Assembly (NCBI GenBank): GCA_903885895.1
Contig: CAISKC010000274.1
Span: 1-17,092, forward strand
DNA: 17,092 nucleotides
From: an uncultured Legionella sp.
GTDB lineage: Bacteria > Pseudomonadota > Gammaproteobacteria > Legionellales > Legionellaceae
Direction of reading: 5' to 3'
Both the position numbers and the translations under genes were made by a program. The notes beneath the pieces are model-generated. The model made no database searches. It was not told where the DNA came from and was given only the letters and a program-made list of their open reading frames with translations. Position 1 is the first letter of the stretch; the number at the start of each line of letters is the position of its first letter. This document shows, piece by piece, positions 6,519-12,220 of this stretch.

Positions 6519-8510
6519 TTAAGCAGGTACAAGTGTTTTATTTTGCGGGCAATAATCGATATTATAGTTGACCGCACTTTGTCCCGTTTCAGGACAATTA
6601 AACGTTGCAGTTTTATCATCAAACGAGAACGCATAACAAGATGGGCAAGTTTGCTTCAGCCACAAAATATATGGCAATACACCTGGTCCCGCTTTTGAAG
6701 TTAATGAACCACCACCTACCCAATATGGATTAGGATAGCTGCATGGAGACACGACTGACGTATCAGTCGGCACGAGGATGTCATAATTGCTCCAGGTTGC
6801 ACAACCACAACAGGATGAGCTTTTGGCACTCACACCAAAACAACTGGTACTAGCACCATTTCCACCATTACATTGCGCTAATTGGGAATACGTATTCCCA
6901 GCACTAGGGTAGGAAGTAGCGCAGTTCGCTACTGTGTTTCCTGCAGAATCTTTGATGACAAAAGAAGCATTATCACCACATAGCTCTTCAGGAGACCAAT
7001 AACCTAACAATGTGCCACAAGTCGTTGGATTTGAGCTTCCTGCTACATTAGCTTGCGTTAACCCACAAACAAGTCCTGAACCATATGCTGTGCAAGCACC
7101 ATTTGACGAGCAAGTCTGACCTGGTGTGGCAGTGACCCATTGAAATTGATTGATAGGATTGCCTTCTGTGCTTTGAGGCACCGTAAACGTATTCCAAGTA
7201 CTTGCGCCGACACTGCCTCTGCTAGTATCTACCTGAAATGGAGCACCTGCATAACCACACATATAAGGATTGCTATACGCAGATGGACCAGCAGCGCTTC
7301 CTGGCGTAGGGTACATAGAAATAGCATTGGTTGCGCCATTATTGAGGGTGACATCATAGGTATCATAACTTAATACGACAAAGGTCGCTTCTGCATTGGT
7401 AGAAGGCTGTTGAGGCCCTATACCAGATACGCAAGCACCATTTGTAGAAGTCGTATCCCCACAATCACCTACTGCGCAATTCTTAAACCCACCGCCGCTT
7501 GCTGTACACCCCGCACGCATCGAGAACGAACCACCCCATTCTAGGGTATACCCATTGCTCGCTGAATTATCGGTAATGGTGATCGTAGACGAATCGGGAT
7601 TTTGAGAACCTAAAGTATAAGCACTGAGTTCATAATGTGTAACACCATTTTTTTTCGGTACGGGCTGATTCCAATAACATAAGCCACTATTGCAAGATGA
7701 GCCGACAATACAATCACTGTTAGAAGCACAAACAGTACACGAAGAAGGCGTACCGGCTTGAGAGGTTGTACACGTTCCCGTAGAGGTATTGTTACAATCC
7801 CCATCAACAAGACAAGCCCCACCGCCACAATAGCAGCCTGAACCACCATTCGGACAGGGTGTTATGCTTCCTCCTGACCCTTGAATACAAGAGGAGTAAC
7901 TAAAAATACTACAATCGCTGTCACCATGCGTCGCACAAGATGTATTAGTTGTGTTCTTATTGATCGCCGGTACAGATGATGACGTCAGAGCGATAACAGC
8001 ATCGTAGCCTGTATTCCCTGAAGCAGGGGTCACAGCGCCTAACGGTACAGTGCAATAGTTAGTAAAGGTAATGGTGCGATTCGCATTGCTTGGAACAGTA
8101 ATACTAACCGGATAAGTCTTTGTATATTTCATCCCATTTTTTTGAGCGAATGTTAATGTACCAGTCTGAGGAGAGCTGGCGCCTGCAGCCAGTGTAAGCG
8201 TTAATAACGTATTCACCGGTGGTAGGTCTTTATACAAGCCTACAGCACCTACTGAACATCCTGCGTCATTAAACGAATAAGACAACGCATTGGGATCCGT
8301 TGGAGTGAAAGTACAAGTCACTGTCACCGGTTGATCCTTAGGAGCACTACTGGTCAAAGCATAGGTAATTTGCTGCGAGCTGCCTGCAACCATATTTTGA
8401 ATGGGAGCAGAAGTCGCAATTGTAAACGGATTAGTCACTAACGCTATCGCAGTCCCAATGTTTGCAAATAATGCAACAGAACCAATCGTTCGAACACACC
8501 AGTTTTTCAT
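6519..8510 (-). CDS. Secreted thaumatin-like protein with cysteine-rich insertions
   Basis: The product is 663 residues from the ATG at 8508-8510. That start is preferred over one seven codons upstream (8531) because AGGA lies 8 nt before it and the signal peptide (about 1-23, ending GTAIA) then starts at once. Residues about 25-140 look like an all-beta, Ig-like domain. A thaumatin fold follows. Its first strand is NRTITFTNYC; RAGC then FKNCAVGDC matches the thaumatin signature; AEATF and YDTYDVTL carry acidic cleft residues. It ends CPSCYAFSFDDKTATFNCP...YCP, as plant PR-5 proteins do. R332, E374, D383 and D386 fit the REDDD cleft. Two cysteine-rich inserts (about 192-279 and 466-500) interrupt the fold. 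It is probably exported and disulphide-rich; glycan binding or hydrolysis is a family-level guess. It follows the beta-barrel gene by 24 nt. Confidence 0.88.
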   Translation of the reverse strand: MKNWCVRTIGSVALFANIGTAIALVTNPFTIATSAPIQNMVAGSSQQITYALTSSAPKDQPVTVTCTFTPTDPNALSYSFNDAGCSVGAVGLYKDLPPVNTLLTLTLAAGASSPQTGTLTFAQKNGMKYTKTYPVSITVPSNANRTITFTNYCTVPLGAVTPASGNTGYDAVIALTSSSVPAINKNTTNTSCATHGDSDCSIFSYSSCIQGSGGSITPCPNGGSGCYCGGGACLVDGDCNNTSTGTCTTSQAGTPSSCTVCASNSDCIVGSSCNSGLCYWNQPVPKKNGVTHYELSAYTLGSQNPDSSTITITDNSASNGYTLEWGGSFSMRAGCTASGGGFKNCAVGDCGDTTSTNGACVSGIGPQQPSTNAEATFVVLSYDTYDVTLNNGATNAISMYPTPGSAAGPSAYSNPYMCGYAGAPFQVDTSRGSVGASTWNTFTVPQSTEGNPINQFQWVTATPGQTCSSNGACTAYGSGLVCGLTQANVAGSSNPTTCGTLLGYWSPEELCGDNASFVIKDSAGNTVANCATSYPSAGNTYSQLAQCNGGNGASTSCFGVSAKSSSCCGCATWSNYDILVPTDTSVVSPCSYPNPYWVGGGSLTSKAGPGVLPYILWLKQTCPSCYAFSFDDKTATFNCPETGQSAVNYNIDYCPQNKTLVPA

Positions 8511-8534
8511 AAATTTCTTCCTTGTAGTCATATC

Positions 8535-9319
8535 TTAAAATATATAGGTCAAGCCAGCTGTCCATGCTTGAGTGTAGAGCGTAGCTGTGATGGGAGACAC
8601 CATTGTATAATTAGCCGCAGTTCCTGTATTAGCATTCCCGACATTCGCATACAAATAACGCAGCGATAACTCCAATCCTTCCGCATACTTACCCCAATCT
8701 GATAAATCAAATTTCAACCCTCCGCCCACTGTATACGCTAGCTTATACTGGGTATAGTTGGAAATACTCAAACCGGGAGATTCATACGTAGGACGAGGTG
8801 CTTCATTAAAAGAAGTAATATTACTAGCAAATCCAACGCCTGCTTCAAAAAAAGGATATGTTTTAGGGACAATAGAATGAAACGCCCATTCGGTTGTAGC
8901 AAGTAAGCGATAGCTATTAATCGGAAACCGATATGTTAAATTATTCATTTCAGGCAATTGGTACTGCCAAATTTCGCCAAATTCTGTAGTTTTAAAATTA
9001 TAGAACTCAAGTCCTAAAGTCACTTCCTCCAGAAACTTATGGTCACGCAACTCTTGTGGGGTTCGAACTCGATACGCAGCCCCAAAGCCCCAAGTAAAAT
9101 TACTGTTTTGACTATTTTGTGGAATGAATTGATCGGTTTCACCATTCAACTTAATCAAACCATCACCAGTATGAATCGTGCTAGTTGTACCACCAAGATA
9201 AGCACTCAGTTGATATCTACCGGTATCATACATATCGGCGTGCGCATGGCAGCAGAAGCGCCGAATACGCAAAGTAATCCTGCCATGGCATCGTTTATAG
9301 AAAAACGGGGCTTTAACAT
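8535..9319 (-). pseudogene. Outer-membrane beta-barrel protein gene, frameshifted after the signal peptide
   Basis: A strong AGGGAG ribosome site precedes the ATG at 9317-9319. It opens MLKPRFSINDAMAGLLCVFG, a signal peptide, but this frame stops at 9206-9208. The mature barrel is in another frame, open from a TTG at 9270-9272 to 8535 (245 codons, beginning in nonsense residues). One extra G in the minus strand near 9244 restores ...ASAAMA|HADMYDTGRYQL, an ideal signal-peptidase site joined to the barrel, giving 261 residues. The mature part has alternating aromatic/polar beta strands (YQLSAYLGGT, YPFFEAGVGF, KLAYTVGGGLKFDL, LELSLRYLY) and ends in TYIF with a C-terminal Phe, as BAM substrates do. 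It is probably a small barrel of Legionella/Coxiella OMP style. It may be a true mutation or a sequencing error, since the rest of the barrel is undamaged. Confidence 0.8.
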
Positions 9320-9430
9320 ATTAGACTCCCTTCTAATTTGTTACTCGATAATAGACTCTTTACAAATGAACTTTAGGTTTTTATGCTCGCCAACGTTTGG
9401 TTCAAAGAGAAGATTTAGTATGAATCCACC

Positions 9431-9448
9431 TACTATGTGGACATAGTA
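9431..9448. promoter_or_regulatory. Perfect 18-bp palindrome, possible operator
   Basis: TACTATGT and its exact complement ACATAGTA flank a central GG. It lies about 112 bp upstream of the beta-barrel ATG, beside or over a minus-strand TATACT (9445-9450) and just downstream of the TATAAT at 9474-9479. The symmetry suits a dimeric regulator or a leader hairpin; neither is demonstrated. Confidence 0.45.
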
Positions 9449-9473
9449 TAATGAGAAAAATAATATTACAATG

Positions 9474-9504
9474 ATTATAAAAGCATATAAAGCACGATGA
9501 TCAA
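9474..9504 (-). promoter_or_regulatory. Candidate promoter of the beta-barrel/thaumatin-like operon
   Basis: On the minus strand a perfect TATAAT occupies 9474-9479, with TTGATC at 9499-9504 at a long 19-nt spacing. Start would be near 9467, giving a leader of about 150 nt. A second possible -10 (TATACT) lies at 9445-9450. The choice between them is not settled. Confidence 0.35.
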
Positions 9505-9550
9505 CAACGAGCCGAACGAAATAGGCTTAAAAATACGCACAGATCTCGCC

Positions 9551-9572
9551 AAGGCCCCAACATGGGGCGCTT
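9551..9572. other. Short hairpin downstream of csrA
   Basis: GCCCCA (9554-9559) pairs with TGGGGC (9563-9568) around ACA, and an outer AAG/CTT pairing has one bulge. It is about 45 nt past the csrA stop on the minus strand. There is no T-run on either side, so it may mark the csrA 3' end but is not a standard intrinsic terminator. Confidence 0.35.
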
Positions 9573-9615
9573 AGACAAGATGGCAATTTAGAGAATTTGC
9601 AAAATACAAGCTTAA

Positions 9616-9819
9616 TCAGATAGCGTCTACAACTTCTTCGACGTCAGTATCCTGTTTTTCTTGTTGAATACGTAAATAAATCTCTTCACGGTGAACAGAC
9701 ACGTCTTTAGGTGCATTAATACCTAATCGTACCTGATTACCCTTGACACCCAACACAGTAATGTTAACATCATCACCGATAATGAGCGTTTCACCAATAC
9801 GTCTTGTTAAAATTAGCAT
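9616..9819 (-). CDS. csrA: Carbon storage regulator CsrA
   Basis: CsrA is a small dimeric RNA-binding protein that recognises GGA motifs in mRNA leaders and usually blocks translation. In Legionella and Coxiella it governs the switch between replicative and transmissive states. The 67-residue product begins MLILTRRIGETLIIGDDV, the canonical N terminus. It has the second RNA-contact segment VHREEIY with R44, and L4 is also present. The tail is slightly longer than the 61-residue E. coli protein and acidic (DTDVEEVVDAI). A strong AAGGGAG sits 7 nt before the ATG. The gene has its own promoter, a hairpin leader and a candidate PmrA box. Unlike in enterobacteria, no tRNA-Ser gene follows it here. 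Confidence 0.97.
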   Translation of the reverse strand: MLILTRRIGETLIIGDDVNITVLGVKGNQVRLGINAPKDVSVHREEIYLRIQQEKQDTDVEEVVDAI

Positions 9820-9870
9820 GATACATCTCCCTTCAAAGATAGCCGTCCTAATTTGTGCTACTACGGCTAT
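9820..9870 (-). promoter_or_regulatory. csrA leader: hairpin and GGA motifs
   Basis: In the csrA mRNA sense, AUAGCCGU (9863-9870) pairs perfectly with ACGGCUAU (9839-9846) around a 16-nt loop. The ribosome site GAAGGGAGAUGU follows directly. GGA triplets occur at the 3' edge of the loop and in the Shine-Dalgarno sequence, with two more GGA-containing stretches further 5'. This is the layout expected for CsrA autorepression, which is inferred and not shown. Confidence 0.45.
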
Positions 9871-9907
9871 ATTTTACTTTCCCTTTTAAAAAAATCCGTT
9901 GCCGGTC

Positions 9908-9940
9908 ATTATACACATGGTTTCTTAAGGAAATATTAAG
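9908..9940 (-). promoter_or_regulatory. csrA promoter with PmrA-type direct repeat
   Basis: On the minus strand a perfect TATAAT lies at 9908-9913. Ten nt upstream is CTTAATATTTCCTTAAG (9924-9940), two half-sites CTTAAT and CTTAAG with 5-nt spacing. This fits the PmrA box YTTAAK-N5-YTTAAK and the Legionella/Coxiella cTTAATatT tandem form. There is no good -35 hexamer, as expected for an activator-dependent promoter. Confidence 0.6.
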
Positions 9941-10016
9941 GGATAGTCCGGAAATAACATTCCATTTTATTGATCAAAAAAGAACATTAGAATCTATTTG
10001 CAATGGGTGACAAACT

Positions 10017-11003
10017 CTAAGCTAATGACTGCTGAGGAACAAACTTAAAAAACCAAATAAGCGCCACGATGGGCACATACGCTATCAATAATCCCGTTAT
10101 ACCATTTATATAGCCTAAACCTACTGCAAAAGCGCAAGGCCATAACCAGATGATATTGAAAACGCACACAGCTAAAGTAACCACAGTATGCGATTGGAAA
10201 CGTCTGGACGCATGTTGGTAAGCGTGGCCAGAATGAGCAAGATGTAGTGCTTCACCTTTTAACATCCGCAACAGCAATGTCATGGTAGCATCTCCAATGA
10301 AGACGCCGAGTAGAATCATCCAAGACCAAAACAGGGCTGGATGCGTGTGAGCGGCATGTAAAGACCAGACCCCAAACAAAAAACCTAGAAAGCTGCTTCC
10401 CACATCTCCCATAAAAATTTTTGCTTTGGGGAAGTTCCATACTAAAAAACCAGCTATCACCGCCGCTAAAATTAAAAACGAATCCATAGCCGAAGGTAAA
10501 TCTAAAGCCAAGTATACACCAGCCATTCCCAATGCGACGGTAATCGCCTCAAATCCAGCAATCCCATTGATACCATCCATAAAATTATATAAATTTAGCA
10601 TCCATACCAAATAAAGAACCCCCAAACACGCAGACCAACCATGCAAAGCCAAAGTCCAGGAACCTATTTGGATCTCAGGCATGCCACCCAAACAATATAG
10701 GACCAATCCACTCAAAGTCAGTTGGCAGGCTAATCTCGTCCATGCTGTTAACGTGTATTTATCGTCTAAATAACCTAGCAGCGCGACGGCCAAGGTAATG
10801 ATAATAAGCGCCATAGACATTAACTGTTGATAGGCCATGACAGTCAGAAAGATAGCCACAAAAACAATGCCCCCTCCGCGAGGAATGGGCAGCTGATGAG
10901 CAGATCGTTCATTAGGTATATCTAATATCTGCTTTGCTAATGCGTAATGTCGATACCCAGCCGTCCCTAGCAAAGATAGTAGAAAACTAAGGAAAATTAA
11001 CAT
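10017..11003 (-). CDS. Polyprenyl-phosphate sugar-1-phosphate transferase (WbpL/WecA family)
   Basis: This is a multi-pass inner-membrane enzyme of the MraY/WecA superfamily. Such enzymes transfer an N-acetylaminosugar-1-phosphate from a UDP-sugar to undecaprenyl phosphate and so start a surface glycan. The 328-residue protein has about ten hydrophobic helices. Active-site motifs are PRGGGIVF at 41-48, GYLDDKY at 77-83 (D80, D81), NLYNFMDGINGIAG at 137-150, KIFMGDVGSSFLG at 195-207 (D200) and a basic cytoplasmic loop SGHAYQHASRR at 258-268. The short length and the HAYQ loop are closer to the O-antigen initiators WbpL/WbcO than to MraY or Rfe. Its start overlaps the end of the WbpE-like gene by 7 nt. 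Sugar specificity (GlcNAc, QuiNAc or FucNAc) cannot be read from sequence. Confidence 0.9.
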   Translation of the reverse strand: MLIFLSFLLSLLGTAGYRHYALAKQILDIPNERSAHQLPIPRGGGIVFVAIFLTVMAYQQLMSMALIIITLAVALLGYLDDKYTLTAWTRLACQLTLSGLVLYCLGGMPEIQIGSWTLALHGWSACLGVLYLVWMLNLYNFMDGINGIAGFEAITVALGMAGVYLALDLPSAMDSFLILAAVIAGFLVWNFPKAKIFMGDVGSSFLGFLFGVWSLHAAHTHPALFWSWMILLGVFIGDATMTLLLRMLKGEALHLAHSGHAYQHASRRFQSHTVVTLAVCVFNIIWLWPCAFAVGLGYINGITGLLIAYVPIVALIWFFKFVPQQSLA

Positions 11004-12106
11004 ACTGGTGCGTGATCAACCAAAACAGCGCGTAAAACATCACAAATTTTATCCTGATCTTGCTCAGTCAAATATGGATGCATCGGCAGACTTAAGACAA
11101 ATTGCGCGGCATGATCCGTATGCGGGTAAAGCGCCGGATCTGGATACAACTCTTGTAAAATTGCTTGCCGATGCAAACCAATAGGATAGTGCACGGCCGT
11201 AGGGATCCCCTGCTCATGCAAGGCTTTTTGCACGTTATCTCGATTAGGAACTTGAATCGTATATTGAGCAAACACACTTGTATTATGTGGCGCAACATAA
11301 GGCTTCACCACGTCTTGTGGCAAACGTTCAGCGTAACGCTGTGCTATGTTTGCACGCATCTCAATTTCCGCAGAGAATAATTGTAACTTTTCCAATAAAA
11401 CCGCCGCCTGCAAGGTATCTAAACGCCCATTGATCCCGAGGCGCGTATGAACGTAACGCTTTGATTGACCATGATTTCGAATTTCTTCCATACGTTGGGC
11501 CAACCCAGCATCTTGCGTAAAACAAGCACCGCCATCTCCATAACAACCTAATGGTTTAGAAGGGAAAAAACTAGTACAGGCAATCGTTGTCAAGGCACAC
11601 GATTTACGCCCATGATACGTCGCACCAAAACTCTGCGCTGCATCTTCAATCACAGGAAGCTCATAACGATCCGCTATGGCATTAATTTCTGCCAAAGCCG
11701 CACACTGACCATATAAACTAACCGGCATAATCACCTTTGTTTTAGAGGTAATAGCCGCTTCTAATGCCAAAGGATTAAGATTATAAGTCTTAGGATCAAT
11801 ATCCACAAAAACGGGTTTGGCACCTAAGAGAAGGATCACTTCCGCCGTTGCAAAAAAACTAAACGGTGACGTGATGACTTCATCACCCACTCCAACATCC
11901 AGCGCCATCAATGCAATCAACAATGCATCCGTACCACTTGAAACACCTAATGCGTGCTTCACACCCACAAATTCGGCTAATACAGTTTCAAGTTCTGCGA
12001 TTTCAGGCCCCATGATATAAGCACCATGGACTAAAACCTTTTTAATACGCGCCATCATTTGTTCTTCTACGCGTTGAAACTGTGTTTTTAAATCAATAAA
12101 TTGCAT
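10997..12106 (-). CDS. wbpE: DegT/DnrJ/EryC1/StrS aminotransferase, WbpE-like
   Basis: This PLP-dependent sugar aminotransferase is very like Pseudomonas WbpE, which aminates UDP-2-acetamido-3-keto-glucuronate on the way to UDP-ManNAc3NAcA. The 369-residue product begins MQFIDLKTQFQR and shares long stretches I recall from WbpE: VFVDIDPKTYNLNP, PVSLYGQCA, PVIEDAAQSFGA, CTSFFPSKPLGCYGDGGA, RLDTLQAAVLL and PTAVHYPI. K184 in FFPSKPLG is the expected PLP Schiff-base lysine and D155 binds the cofactor pyridine nitrogen. The C-terminal 10-15 residues exceed WbpE's usual length. The other pathway enzymes (WbpA, B, D, I) are not in the window, so the role rests on similarity. It precedes and overlaps the sugar-phosphate transferase gene, supporting glycan synthesis. 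Confidence 0.9.
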   Translation of the reverse strand: MQFIDLKTQFQRVEEQMMARIKKVLVHGAYIMGPEIAELETVLAEFVGVKHALGVSSGTDALLIALMALDVGVGDEVITSPFSFFATAEVILLLGAKPVFVDIDPKTYNLNPLALEAAITSKTKVIMPVSLYGQCAALAEINAIADRYELPVIEDAAQSFGATYHGRKSCALTTIACTSFFPSKPLGCYGDGGACFTQDAGLAQRMEEIRNHGQSKRYVHTRLGINGRLDTLQAAVLLEKLQLFSAEIEMRANIAQRYAERLPQDVVKPYVAPHNTSVFAQYTIQVPNRDNVQKALHEQGIPTAVHYPIGLHRQAILQELYPDPALYPHTDHAAQFVLSLPMHPYLTEQDQDKICDVLRAVLVDHAPVC

Positions 12107-12180
12107 GTTTTGTTCTCAAAAATTTGATGAGCAGATGGTAACAATCATCGCTCATAAGGTCAATGTTATCTGAATTATTG

Positions 12181-12191
12181 TCTATACTTAC
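12181..12191 (+). promoter_or_regulatory. Sigma-S-like -10 element before the kinase-like gene
   Basis: TCTATACTTAC matches the extended sigma-S -10 pattern KCTAYACTTAA at ten of eleven positions, and no good -35 is seen, which sigma-S tolerates. Start would be near 12198, giving a leader of about 23 nt. In Legionella, RpoS supports transmissive-phase effector expression; a link here is inference. Confidence 0.4.
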
Positions 12192-12220
12192 TACTAATTG
12201 ACAAAATAAAGAAGCATACT

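Noticed and set aside
6377..6571. 64-codon plus-strand open frame after birA
   Set aside because: It reads through the REP-like hairpin and the terminator stem and runs antisense into the end of the thaumatin-like gene; there is no ribosome site or coding character.
9039..9446. 135-codon plus-strand open frame antisense to the beta-barrel gene
   Set aside because: It lies opposite a clear outer-membrane protein and its regulatory region, and has no recognisable protein features.
9551..9572. Hairpin after csrA as an intrinsic terminator
   Set aside because: No T-run follows the stem on either strand; it is kept only as an unexplained hairpin.
9430..9615. tRNA-Ser gene after csrA, as in enterobacteria
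   Set aside because: No cloverleaf or CCA-end tRNA sequence is visible in the gap.
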